Source: Mucilaginibacter sp. UBA5151 (GTDB lineage Bacteria > Bacteroidota > Bacteroidia > Sphingobacteriales > Sphingobacteriaceae). From it: a stretch of DNA of 64,000 nucleotides. Shown in pieces: positions 8,861-16,968 of this stretch (positions are counted from its first letter, which is position 1; each line of letters opens with the position of its first letter). The notes below the pieces were generated by a model. It saw only the letters and a program-made list of their open reading frames with translations, did not search any database and was not told the origin of the DNA. The translations under genes were made by a program, and so were the position numbers. The stretch is taken from NCBI GenBank assembly GCA_002413785.1, contig DHXR01000021.1:28196-92195 (forward strand), read 5' to 3'.

Positions 8861-8939
8861 GGAACCGCCGTATGCCGAACGTCACGTACGGTGGCATGAG
8901 AGGACAGCAAGGGAAATAATTCCTTGCTTCCTACTCGAT
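8861..8939 (+). mobile_element. orphan group II intron 3' end (domains V and VI)
   Basis: The segment starting GGAACCGCCGTATGCC and continuing CACGTACGGTGGC has the layout of group II intron domain V: CCGCCGTA pairs with TACGGTGG and encloses a small upper stem. It is followed by a second hairpin, AGCAAGG / CCTTGCT, and then CCTACTCGAT, which matches a domain VI with its bulged branch-point A and an intron 3' end in AT. The upper stem of domain V has a mismatch. No reverse transcriptase frame and no intron 5' half are present between lysR and the desaturase gene, so this looks like a decayed remnant. Confidence 0.65.
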
Positions 8940-9044
8940 TTTTAGTACCTGCCGGAGTTTAACCGGCATGTTCCTGAACCATTAGCAATAAAAACCTTAT
9001 ATCTTTAAAGCTGAAAAACACACCTCACTACAGTGAAAAACAAA

Positions 9045-10133
9045 TTAAGCGACTTGCCGGCCCAATTCCTTTAGCCTGGTAATATGTGACGTCAGTGCAT
9101 TTAAAAAGGAAGGCTTCAGGTTATAAAATAATCCGTATTCATTGGCCGTCTTTTCAACTATAGGTGCAATATTGTGGTAGTGCACATGGCAGATATTAGG
9201 AAACAGGTGGTGTTCGATCTGGAAATTAAGTCCGCCGGCATACCAGTTCAGCAACCAGTTATTCCTTGCAAAATCCGAAGTGGTCAGCACTTCGTTTACC
9301 GCCCACTCTGTATGGATAATACCTTCATTATCGGGTTGAAATTGTTTTGCTCCTTCCACTACATGTGCCATCTGAAATATTGTACTCATAATAAACCCGG
9401 CGGTCCAGTGCATGATAAAAAAGCCCAAAAGCACCTGCCACCAGGTAAAGCCGGTGATGAGCAGCGGAAGGCCAATAAACACAAACAGGTATAAAATTTT
9501 CACTACAACCATTTTGGCATATTCCATCACAGGATTAACGTTAAACTTCCTTGTGATCCCCGTTTTGTTGTACCGGGCCAATTGGAAAAAATCATTGGTC
9601 AGCTTGGAAATTGTCAACAAACCATAAAAGAAAAAAGCGTGAATGTACTGATAACGGTAAAACTTTTTAGCAGGGGCGAATTGAGATAAACGTATAAAGG
9701 TGCTCACCGCAATGTCTTCATCATACCCCTGGATATTGGTATAGGCATGGTGCATCACATTATGCTGAATTTTCCAGTTAAAAACATTACTGCCGAGTAA
9801 ATACATGGTGCCGCCCATTATTTTATTTAACCATTCCTTGCCGGAATAGGAGCCATGAACAGCGTCATGCATCACACACATGCCGACGCCTGCCATTCCT
9901 ATTCCCATAATAACTACCAGCGGTAAACCCAGCCAGGCACTCATAGGCATAGTCAGCAAAATTACCAGTGGGACAATATAAAATGCAAGCATTGCCACCG
10001 TTTGGGTAAACAGGACAAAATTCCCTTTAATAGAAATTCCCTTATCCTTAAAATATTTATTTACGTTTTGTCTGACTGCAGCTGCAAATTGTTTTTGCCA
10101 GGCTTCGTCACTTGAGAATTTGATCGTTTGCAT
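9045..10133 (-). CDS. membrane fatty acid desaturase (acyl-CoA/lipid desaturase family)
   Basis: A 362-residue di-iron desaturase that introduces a double bond into an acyl chain using O2. The three histidine boxes are 'HDAVHG' near residue 90, 'HNVMHHAY' near 125 and 'QIEHHLFP' near 305; the last, Q-x-x-H-H, marks the front-end/linoleoyl-type branch. Hydrophobic pairs lie near 45-85 and 210-250. The upstream region carries two Crp/Fnr-like palindromes 22 bp apart (10226-10239 and 10248-10261), so expression probably responds to oxygen or redox state, which fits adjusting membrane fluidity. Confidence 0.92.
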   Translation of the reverse strand: MQTIKFSSDEAWQKQFAAAVRQNVNKYFKDKGISIKGNFVLFTQTVAMLAFYIVPLVILLTMPMSAWLGLPLVVIMGIGMAGVGMCVMHDAVHGSYSGKEWLNKIMGGTMYLLGSNVFNWKIQHNVMHHAYTNIQGYDEDIAVSTFIRLSQFAPAKKFYRYQYIHAFFFYGLLTISKLTNDFFQLARYNKTGITRKFNVNPVMEYAKMVVVKILYLFVFIGLPLLITGFTWWQVLLGFFIMHWTAGFIMSTIFQMAHVVEGAKQFQPDNEGIIHTEWAVNEVLTTSDFARNNWLLNWYAGGLNFQIEHHLFPNICHVHYHNIAPIVEKTANEYGLFYNLKPSFLNALTSHITRLKELGRQVA

Positions 10134-10225
10134 AACGTTTTATACTAAAATGAAAATATAAACATCAGCGTAAATGGAATTTACGTTCTCCTATACAAAA
10201 TTGCTTACAATTTTTTTTTTTACAG

Positions 10226-10239
10226 ATGATTTAAATCAC
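10226..10239. promoter_or_regulatory. Crp/Fnr-like palindrome, desaturase proximal site
   Basis: ATGAT-TTAA-ATCAC fits the Fnr-type pattern TTGAT-N4-ATCAA at eight of ten positions. It lies 93 bp before the desaturase ATG and exactly 22 bp (start to start) from a second site at 10248. The surrounding 360-bp gap otherwise holds a small CGTAAAT/ATTTACG hairpin (near 10169-10185) and the hypC end hairpin. Confidence 0.55.
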
Positions 10240-10247
10240 TTCCAGAG

Positions 10248-10261
10248 ATGATATAGGTCAA
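10248..10261. promoter_or_regulatory. Crp/Fnr-like palindrome, desaturase distal site
   Basis: ATGAT-ATAG-GTCAA fits WTGAY-N4-RTCAN. It is two helical turns from the site at 10226, so both would face the same side of the DNA. Confidence 0.5.
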
Positions 10262-10420
10262 TAAAGGGAATATGACTAATGGTGACCGGCAAAGATCCCT
10301 GTCCGGATATCCTGTTATCAAAAAGGGACTGATGGGAAATATTAACGATGGATAGATGCCTCTTTTTGCACGATTTTTTCAAATCACCGGATTCCGGTGG
10401 GGTGCCCGCTAATTATAAAA

Positions 10421-10476
10421 CAGGTTTTGGTGTTTTTGGGTTCAAAATATGATATGCTATCATCCCAAAAAACCTG
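10421..10476 (-). terminator. probable terminator hairpin of the hypABC operon
   Basis: TTTTTGGG (10433-10440) pairs with CCCAAAAA (10464-10471), and CAGG / CCTG close the outside. On the minus strand it follows the hypC stop codon by about 18 bp and is followed by GTTTTAT. The loop itself contains an ATGATA/TATCAT palindrome. The T-tract is weak, so the assignment is tentative. Confidence 0.4.
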
Positions 10477-10493
10477 ACGATTTTCCCTGAATT

Positions 10494-10751
10494 TTAATCG
10501 CTCCGGGGTTCCAACTCCTCCACCTCACCCATATCCTTCAGATAACTGAACACCTTCATGGCCTCTTCTTCATCAATTTTGCTTATGGCTACGCCTACAT
10601 GCACCAGTACATAATCACCTACCTGTGCTTCGGGTACCATGCACAGGTTTATTTCTTTCCTGATACCGCCGAAGGATACTTTGGCCGTCCTGTACAGATC
10701 ATCCAACTGGGTGCTGATCTCTATAATTTTACCGGGAATTGCAAGGCACAT
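10494..10751 (-). CDS. hypC: HypC, hydrogenase maturation chaperone
   Basis: An 85-residue protein beginning MCLAIPGKI, the invariant HypC/HybG start whose Cys2 binds the Fe(CN)2CO intermediate and the large-subunit precursor. 'GDYVLVHVGVAISKIDEEEA' also matches the family. It works with HypD in assembling the [NiFe] active site. It is last in the minus-strand run hypA-hypB-hypC. A 159-bp repeat-bearing gap separates it from hypB. Confidence 0.95.
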   Translation of the reverse strand: MCLAIPGKIIEISTQLDDLYRTAKVSFGGIRKEINLCMVPEAQVGDYVLVHVGVAISKIDEEEAMKVFSYLKDMGEVEELEPRSD

Positions 10752-10784
10752 ATTGTTTGTTTATTAAAAACGGTATTTTAATTT

Positions 10785-10905
10785 GTCGCATCACCCCAAA
10801 CCGCTCTCCAAAGGGGGGAAGCGAAGAAAATATTAATCTGTGTATTCAAAATCCGCCTTTTTTTTAAGTCCTCTCCTTTGGAGAGGATTTAGGTGAGGCT
10901 TCACA
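10785..10905. repeat. imperfect inverted repeat between hypC and hypB
   Basis: Words CACCCCAAACCGCTCTCCAA on the left and CCTCTCCTTTGGAGAGGATT then TAGGTGAGG on the right are degenerate reverse complements of each other. The right half alone forms a strong CCTCTCC / GGAGAGG hairpin. This resembles a dispersed 'CTCACCCC...CTCTCC' repeat type seen in many bacterial genomes. It would be transcribed within the hyp operon. Confidence 0.5.
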
Positions 10906-10910
10906 ATTTA

Positions 10911-11717
10911 TTAAACCGTCTCCGGCTGTAATACCTTTGATTTTAGCCAGTTGTACCACAAAGGCAATCCTTCGCCCGAGATACAGCTTACTTCAATGAT
11001 CTCCAAATGATGATTTACCTTTTTTGCGTTTGACTTTACTTTTTCCATATCGAAAGGTACGTATGGGAGCAGATCAATTTTATTGATGATACAAAGCGTC
11101 GATGAATGGAACATATCAGGGTATTTCAGCGGTTTATCATCCCCTTCGGTAACACTGATGATCACAATTCTTTCTTTTTCACCCAGGTCAAACATAGCGG
11201 GGCAAACTAAATTGCCAACGTTCTCAATAAATAGTACGGAATTTTCTTTTGGCTTCATCCCCTGAAGGGCATGCAATATCATGTGGGCATCTAAATGGCA
11301 GCCTTTGCCGGTATTAATTTGGGTGACTTTTGTACCTGTTGCCTGTATGCGGTCGGCATCATTGGTGGTTTGCTGGTCGCCCTCTATCACGGCAAATTCC
11401 AGTTCGCTTTTCAAGTCGTTCAGGGTTCTTTCCAACAGGGAGGTTTTCCCCGATCCCGGTGAGCTGACCAGGTTTAACGCCAAAATATTTCTACCTTCAA
11501 AATACCCGCGGTTTCTTTGCGCCAATAAATTATTCTGCGACAGTACATCCTGCTCCACATCAATTATTGTTTTTTGAGCTGGGTGTGAATAATCCTGATC
11601 ATGCGCATGATCCTGTGTATGCGGATGTACATGCGTATGCGGATGATCGTGATCATCCTTATCAAGAAGCTTGTAAGTGGTTTTGCTGCCCGAGTCGCAG
11701 CCACATGTTGCACACAT
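10911..11717 (-). CDS. hypB: HypB, nickel-binding GTPase for hydrogenase maturation
   Basis: A 268-residue protein. It starts MCATCGCDSG, the high-affinity nickel site (CxxCGC) seen in E. coli HypB, followed by a His-rich stretch at residues 22-46 that may store nickel. The GTPase domain begins near 68 with P-loop 'SSPGSGKTSLLER', then 'EGDQQT', 'HLDAHM' and 'NKIDLLP'. It delivers Ni(II) with HypA in a GTP-dependent step. It lies between hypA (35 bp upstream) and hypC. Confidence 0.95.
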   Translation of the reverse strand: MCATCGCDSGSKTTYKLLDKDDHDHPHTHVHPHTQDHAHDQDYSHPAQKTIIDVEQDVLSQNNLLAQRNRGYFEGRNILALNLVSSPGSGKTSLLERTLNDLKSELEFAVIEGDQQTTNDADRIQATGTKVTQINTGKGCHLDAHMILHALQGMKPKENSVLFIENVGNLVCPAMFDLGEKERIVIISVTEGDDKPLKYPDMFHSSTLCIINKIDLLPYVPFDMEKVKSNAKKVNHHLEIIEVSCISGEGLPLWYNWLKSKVLQPETV

Positions 11718-11752
11718 AATTTTGTCGTTTATATTTTTATTAAAATATTTAA

Positions 11753-12094
11753 TTAACTAACAGTCAGTGACTTTACCCTGAGTTCTGTGCCCTGCAAAAT
11801 ATCCAGCAAATGCTCCCCGCAAGCCGGGCATGCATCATAATACTTTTCAATGGCAAATTCTGCGCCACAATCAAGACACTTTGCTTTGGCCTTGATGCGG
11901 TTTACCTTTCTCACCGAATTTTGCAGCATGGTTTGTTTAACAGCCTGTTCCCAGGCAAAATCCATACTGTCCATGTCAATTCCGCTCATCGTACCAATAT
12001 CAAGCTCAATTTCATCGACTACAGAGGCATTGGCTGCTTTTGCCTGCTGCTCTGCAATTTGAATGATATTCATGACAATAGAAAGTTCATGCAT
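11753..12094 (-). CDS. hypA: HypA, hydrogenase nickel insertion protein
   Basis: A 113-residue protein starting MHELSIVM, where His2 is the nickel ligand in this family. The zinc-binding loop is 'CLDCGAEF' near residue 74 and 'CPACGEH' near 92. It partners HypB in nickel delivery to the hydrogenase large subunit. It is the first gene of the minus-strand hypABC run and is divergent from hypF. The 186-bp gap between them contains a Crp/Fnr-like palindrome at 12191-12204 that could serve both directions. Confidence 0.95.
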   Translation of the reverse strand: MHELSIVMNIIQIAEQQAKAANASVVDEIELDIGTMSGIDMDSMDFAWEQAVKQTMLQNSVRKVNRIKAKAKCLDCGAEFAIEKYYDACPACGEHLLDILQGTELRVKSLTVS

Positions 12095-12190
12095 GGGTGC
12101 GCCGGGTTTACTTAAAATGCATTTGTAAATATATTTTTTTTCTGACGATTATTTTAAAACCAAATCTATCCGTTTTGGCAGCCTGAGTAT

Positions 12191-12204
12191 ATGACAACTG
12201 TCAC
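12191..12204. promoter_or_regulatory. Crp/Fnr-like palindrome between hypA and hypF
   Basis: ATGAC-AACT-GTCAC fits WTGAY-N4-RTCAN. It lies 97 bp from the hypA ATG and 77 bp from the hypF start. A lone left half-site ATGAT occurs 23 bp further on. Confidence 0.5.
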
Positions 12205-12280
12205 TGTTGAAAAATGATATTCCTTATAAAACTAAATTATTATATGAATACATTTGAGAACATGATTAATATGCCATAGC

Positions 12281-14665
12281 TTGAAAACGTATCATATACA
12301 TATCAACGGAATTGTGCAGGGGGTTGGTTTCAGGCCGATGGTTTACCATTTGGCAAAGGAACTGAACCTGAAAGGCTATGTAAAAAACGACAGCAATGGT
12401 ATAAATATTTTCTTTAATGCCCCGGAATGGGAAGCAAGCTCATTTTTTGGGAAAATAAAACTTGCCGCCCCCCAAAGGTCAGCAGTCATTTCGGCCGGGC
12501 TTTTTAAAATAGCCGACCAAACGTTTGCTGATTTTTCAATTATTGTGGAAGACGATGATACCTGCCAAAAGCAGGTTTTGTTGTCGCCGGATATGGCCGT
12601 TTGCCCTGATTGCCTTGCCGGATTACGCGATGTAAATAACCGCAGGTACAGGTATCCCTTTATCACCTGTACGCAATGTGGTCCCCGCTATTCTATTATT
12701 GACAACGTGCCATACGAAAGACATACTACAACCATGCAGGGCTTTACAATGTGTAAAACCTGTAAGGGGGAATACACAGATGTTGAAGACCGGAGATTTT
12801 TTTCACAAACCAACTCATGTACTGATTGCGGCATCAGGCTTAGTTTGTACCGGGACGCATCAGCAATGCCGGCAAATAATACGGAAGCTGTTTTATCCGC
12901 CATCAAAAACTTGTTGATTCAGGGTGAAATACTGGCAGTAAAGGGCATTGGTGGCTATATCCTGGTATGCGATGCAAATAATTTACAGGCAATCCGGTTA
13001 TTAAGGAGCCGCAAACACCGGCCAACCAAACCCTTTGCAGTTTTATATCCTGACATCGAAAGCGTTGAAAATAGTTTTGTGTTAAATGAGCAGGAAAAAA
13101 CATTACTGGAAAGTACAGCGGCGCCCATAGTATTACTATACCCAAAACAGGTTGCCTTTAATGATCTTGTAGTTTCAGCGATAGCACCTGGCTTAAAAAG
13201 GATAGGGGTGATGATCCCATATAATCCCCTTTTTGATTTAATTGTCAGGGACTTTGGGAAACCATTGATCGCGACAAGCGCCAATATTTCAGGCTCGCCG
13301 ATTATTTATAAAGATGAAGATGCCCTGGACTATTTATTTGATATAGCTGATTACGTAGTCACCCATGATCGTGAGATCATTATCCCCCAGGATGACAGCG
13401 TAGTGCAGGTTTCAAAATACAGTAAGAAAATAATTGTTTTACGGCGGTCAAGGGGTTACGCGCCATCTTTCATCGGTTATAAACCCAAAACCAATCAGTG
13501 CATCCTGTCAACAGGGGCATTTTTAAAAAGCAGTTTTACCCTCGCAGTAAACGGGAATATTTTTGTGAGCCAGTTTTTGGGCAGCAGCGAAAGCTTTGAA
13601 TCGCAGTTGATGTACAAGCATACTATGGAACATTGGCTGAATATGTATGCTGTAAAGCTTGACGTTATTATTGCCGATAAGCATCCCGGTTATTTCTCAC
13701 AGCAATATGCCCGCCAGCTGGCCGAAAAATTTGAGGTTGATTTAAAACTTGTTCAGCACCACGAGGCCCATTTTGCTGCCGTGCTTGCCGAAAATAATTT
13801 ATTGCACAAGAATGAACCCATTTTAGGTGTGATTTGGGATGGCACAGGCTTAGGTAACGACGGCAATATATGGGGCGGCGAGTTTTTTCAATATGAAAAT
13901 AACAAAATACAACGCATTAACCATTTTGATTATTTCCCGACCATTGCCGGCGATAAGATTGCTTTAGAACCGCGTATTGCAGCGTTATGCGCTACCTATG
14001 AAATCCGGGAACAATCAGCCCTTCTTAAAGAAAAATTCACCTCCGCCGAATGGAATAATTACCGCTCACTGATTAAAACGGCAAATCGTTTTACCTCATC
14101 CGTCGGAAGGATATTTGACGCGGTTGCGTCGATGCTGGGTATATGCGACAAACAAACTTACGAAGGCGAAGCCGCCATGTATTTGCAAACACTGGCAGAG
14201 GATTATGTTGCTGATAATGGTTTAATAATGGATGGATCCTATTTTACAGAGGGCGTACAGTTAAACCGGGTACCTACAGGCACATTAATGCGGGGAATAA
14301 TGCTGGATATTGAAAATGGCAAAGCAAGAAACTATATTGCTGCCAAATTTCACTATTCATTGGTCTGTTTGATTGGCAGTATTGCTATGGGCATGGATGT
14401 TAATTACATTTGTTTTAGCGGCGGTGTTTTTCAAAATGCCCTGCTGGTCGATTGGACCAAAAACAAATATGCCGGCAAATATCATTTGTATTTTCACCGG
14501 GAATTATCGCCAAACGACGAGAATATCTCGTTCGGGCAAATGGTTTATTATGAAAATAAGATAACAACTGTTCCCGTTGTGGGTCAGGTCAAAGGAAATA
14601 ACCCTGAAGCGGATTCAGATAATGATCCGAAAAATATTGAAAAAATATACGATTCAGCAATATGA
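12281..14665 (+). CDS. hypF: HypF, carbamoyltransferase for cyanide ligand synthesis
   Basis: A 794-residue protein that makes the thiocarbamate on HypE from carbamoyl phosphate. Domains in order: acylphosphatase ('GIVQGVGFRP', residues 9-18), two zinc fingers ('CPDCLAG'...'CTQCGPR' and 'CKTCKGE'...'CTDCG', about 108-185), a YrdC-like domain (200-380), and a Kae1-like domain with 'HHEAHFAA' near 500 and 'WDGTGLGNDGNIWGGE' near 523. The start is TTG at 12281: no in-frame ATG precedes it, and the acylphosphatase strand begins at once. It overlaps hypD by four bases (ATGA). Confidence 0.95.
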   Translation: MKTYHIHINGIVQGVGFRPMVYHLAKELNLKGYVKNDSNGINIFFNAPEWEASSFFGKIKLAAPQRSAVISAGLFKIADQTFADFSIIVEDDDTCQKQVLLSPDMAVCPDCLAGLRDVNNRRYRYPFITCTQCGPRYSIIDNVPYERHTTTMQGFTMCKTCKGEYTDVEDRRFFSQTNSCTDCGIRLSLYRDASAMPANNTEAVLSAIKNLLIQGEILAVKGIGGYILVCDANNLQAIRLLRSRKHRPTKPFAVLYPDIESVENSFVLNEQEKTLLESTAAPIVLLYPKQVAFNDLVVSAIAPGLKRIGVMIPYNPLFDLIVRDFGKPLIATSANISGSPIIYKDEDALDYLFDIADYVVTHDREIIIPQDDSVVQVSKYSKKIIVLRRSRGYAPSFIGYKPKTNQCILSTGAFLKSSFTLAVNGNIFVSQFLGSSESFESQLMYKHTMEHWLNMYAVKLDVIIADKHPGYFSQQYARQLAEKFEVDLKLVQHHEAHFAAVLAENNLLHKNEPILGVIWDGTGLGNDGNIWGGEFFQYENNKIQRINHFDYFPTIAGDKIALEPRIAALCATYEIREQSALLKEKFTSAEWNNYRSLIKTANRFTSSVGRIFDAVASMLGICDKQTYEGEAAMYLQTLAEDYVADNGLIMDGSYFTEGVQLNRVPTGTLMRGIMLDIENGKARNYIAAKFHYSLVCLIGSIAMGMDVNYICFSGGVFQNALLVDWTKNKYAGKYHLYFHRELSPNDENISFGQMVYYENKITTVPVVGQVKGNNPEADSDNDPKNIEKIYDSAI

Positions 14666-15771
14666 AATATGTATCGGAATTTCGTTCACCGGAAGTAGTG
14701 GACGCCCTTTTAAAGGAGATCAGGGAAACCGTAAAAGGGAACTGGAACATTATGGAAGTGTGCGGCGGACAAACACATTCACTGGTTAAAAACGGTATCC
14801 TTAATATGCTGCCGTCAAATGTGCAAATGGTACATGGGCCCGGCTGCCCGGTTTGCGTTACTCCGGTTAATCTGATTGACAAAGCAGTCCACCTGGCAAT
14901 GGATCATAACGTGATCCTTTGTTCGTATGGTGATATGATCCGCGTGCCCGGAAGCGGTATGAGCCTGCTCGAAGCAAAATCAAAAGGCGCGGATGTCCGC
15001 ATTTTATATTCACCGCTGGAAGCTGTAAAAATCGCCAAAGAAAACCCTGACAGGGAAGTTGTTTTCTTTGCCGTAGGGTTCGAAACCACCGCACCGGCCA
15101 ACGCGCTTTCGGTGATCCATGCTTTTAAGGAAGGCGTAAAAAATTATTCCATCCTTACTTCGCATGTTTTGGTTCCACCAGCCATGGAAGCCATAATGAG
15201 CGATGCAGCATGTAAGGTAGATGCCTTTTTAGGCGCAGGGCATGTTTGCGCGATTATGGGTATAGGAGAGTATTACCCCATAGTTGAAAAATATAAAATA
15301 CCGATTGTTGTTACCGGTTTTGAGCCGGTGGATCTGCTCGAAGGTATTTTAATGACGGTTAAGCAATTGGAAAAAGGTGAATATAAACTGGAAAACCAAT
15401 ACACCCGCGTAGTTGAAACCGGGGGTAATAAAAACGCCGTAAAAACCATCGACGAAATTTTTGAGGTGACCGACAGGGAGTGGCGCGGCATTGGCGAAAT
15501 ACCCCGGAGCGGTTATGGGGTAAAAGAGCAATACAGCGCATACGACGCCGTCAGGAAATTTAAAATTGATATTGCCGAATCGCATGAGGATTTAACTTGT
15601 TTATCGGGCGATGTAATGAAAGGAAAGATAAAGCCGGATCAATGCCCCAACTTTGGTACAAAATGTACCCCGGTTCAGCCATTGGGCGCGCCAATGGTAA
15701 GCAGTGAAGGGGCATGTGCCGCCTACTATAATTTTCACATGGCAACTGTTTTGGAAGGCATTGGTCATTAG
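14662..15771 (+). CDS. hypD: HypD, iron-sulfur scaffold for Fe(CN)2CO assembly
   Basis: A 369-residue protein. 'EVCGGQTHS' near residue 32 carries the catalytic Cys, 'GPGCPVCVTP' near 60 is the second redox motif, and 'GFETTAPANA' lies near 140. C-terminal cysteines in 'LTCLSGDVMKG', 'CPNFGTKCTP' and 'GACAAYY' supply the [4Fe-4S] ligands. It accepts cyanide from HypE and works with HypC. Its start overlaps the hypF stop, indicating coupled translation, and its last codons lie within a repeat array. Confidence 0.96.
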   Translation: MKYVSEFRSPEVVDALLKEIRETVKGNWNIMEVCGGQTHSLVKNGILNMLPSNVQMVHGPGCPVCVTPVNLIDKAVHLAMDHNVILCSYGDMIRVPGSGMSLLEAKSKGADVRILYSPLEAVKIAKENPDREVVFFAVGFETTAPANALSVIHAFKEGVKNYSILTSHVLVPPAMEAIMSDAACKVDAFLGAGHVCAIMGIGEYYPIVEKYKIPIVVTGFEPVDLLEGILMTVKQLEKGEYKLENQYTRVVETGGNKNAVKTIDEIFEVTDREWRGIGEIPRSGYGVKEQYSAYDAVRKFKIDIAESHEDLTCLSGDVMKGKIKPDQCPNFGTKCTPVQPLGAPMVSSEGACAAYYNFHMATVLEGIGH

Positions 15772-15858
15772 TCATTAGTCATTGGTCATTGGGTCATTAA
15801 ATCATTGGATAATTATTAAATTAAAAAAGTCATTCACCACTCACCACTCACCACTCAC
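15759..15858. repeat. two successive word arrays between hypD and hypE
   Basis: First come five to six copies of a TCATTRG-type word (GGTCATTAGTCATTAGTCATT...), then three to four copies of CACTCAC. The first array begins inside the hypD stop region, and the second ends just before the hypE ATG. The change of word within one gap is notable. It codes for nothing visible. Confidence 0.6.
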
Positions 15859-15862
15859 CAAT

Positions 15863-16900
15863 ATGAATCTTTTCTGTCCTATACCCAAACTCGATTTTGA
15901 TACCATTAATTTGGGACATGGCAGCGGCGGTACGCTTACCAGCCAGTTACTTGAAGCGGGTGTATTTCAATTACTTGAAAACGAACTGCTGAATAAAAAA
16001 CACGATGGCGCCATCTTTAACCTTGATGGAAAAGTAGCCATGAGTACCGATACCTACGTAGTGTCCCCCATATTTTTTGAAGGTGGAAACATCGGTGACC
16101 TCGCTATCAACGGAACGGTGAACGACCTGGCGATGTGCGGCGCGTCTGCAAAATACCTTAGCCTTGGGTTTGTGCTGGAGGAAGGTTTGAAAATGACCGA
16201 ATTTTGGGACATACTGGTCAGCATAAAAACAGCCTGCGAAGCTGCAGGGGTGCAAATAGTTACAGGCGATACCAAAGTGGTTGAAAGGGGCAAAGGCGAC
16301 AAGATATTTGTAAATACTACGGGGATTGGCACAGTTCATCCAAAAGCTGATATTGACGCGGCAAACATAAAGGCAGGCGATAAAATTATCCTGAGCGGCC
16401 CGCTGGCAAGGCATGGTATTACCATTGTAAGCCATCGGCAGGGATTACAGTTTGAAACAACCGTCAGCAGCGATACACGGCCGCTGAACAAAATAGTTTT
16501 AGAGTTATTGGATGAGTTTGGCGAACACATCCACTTTTTACGCGACCCGACAAGGGGAGGGCTGGCAACCGTATTAAACGAAATTGCCGCAGAAGCAAAG
16601 CTGGGTGTCGACATCTCACAAAAAGATATTCCCGTGGAGGATGAAGTTTACGGCGCCTGTGAAATGCTCGGCTTCGACCCTTTGTATGTAGCTAACGAAG
16701 GTTTATTTGTTGCCATAGTTGACGCCGCGGTTGCCGGTGCTTTTTTAAAGAAGCTGCAGCAATGGGAGCATGGTTCAATGGCAAGCATTGTGGGAGAGGT
16801 GACTAAGGATCATCCCCGCCAGGTAATAATGAAAAGCAACATCGGTGGTCGAAGGGTAGTAAATATGCTGCCGGGCGAACAATTGCCCAGGATATGTTAA
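15863..16900 (+). CDS. hypE: HypE, carbamoyl dehydratase
   Basis: A 345-residue protein if started at ATG 15863. An upstream in-frame start at 15782 would translate the repeat array and is rejected. It is an AIR-synthase-fold protein: 'LGHGSGGTLTSQLL' near the N-terminus, 'DLAINGTVNDLAMCGA' near 80, and 'DPTRGGLATVLNEIA' near 230. The C-terminus is PRIC, whose terminal Cys receives the carbamoyl group from HypF and is dehydrated to thiocyanate. It closes the hypF-D-E run. Confidence 0.96.
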   Translation: MNLFCPIPKLDFDTINLGHGSGGTLTSQLLEAGVFQLLENELLNKKHDGAIFNLDGKVAMSTDTYVVSPIFFEGGNIGDLAINGTVNDLAMCGASAKYLSLGFVLEEGLKMTEFWDILVSIKTACEAAGVQIVTGDTKVVERGKGDKIFVNTTGIGTVHPKADIDAANIKAGDKIILSGPLARHGITIVSHRQGLQFETTVSSDTRPLNKIVLELLDEFGEHIHFLRDPTRGGLATVLNEIAAEAKLGVDISQKDIPVEDEVYGACEMLGFDPLYVANEGLFVAIVDAAVAGAFLKKLQQWEHGSMASIVGEVTKDHPRQVIMKSNIGGRRVVNMLPGEQLPRIC

Positions 16901-16968
16901 AAAAACATCAAACAAATAAATTAACGATACACAGAAAATAATTTTTACAATATTTAACCAAAACAGGT

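Noticed and set aside
10449..10463. Additional Crp/Fnr-like site ATGATATGCTATCAT
   Set aside because: The half-sites are separated by five bases instead of four, and it lies in the loop of the hypC end hairpin.
15759..15858. Possible CRISPR or VNTR between hypD and hypE
   Set aside because: Two different short words follow each other without spacers; it fits the word-array class seen in other gaps.
15782..15862. N-terminal extension of HypE
   Set aside because: The 27 extra residues are translated from CATTGGTCATT and CACTCAC repeats and do not fit the HypE family start.
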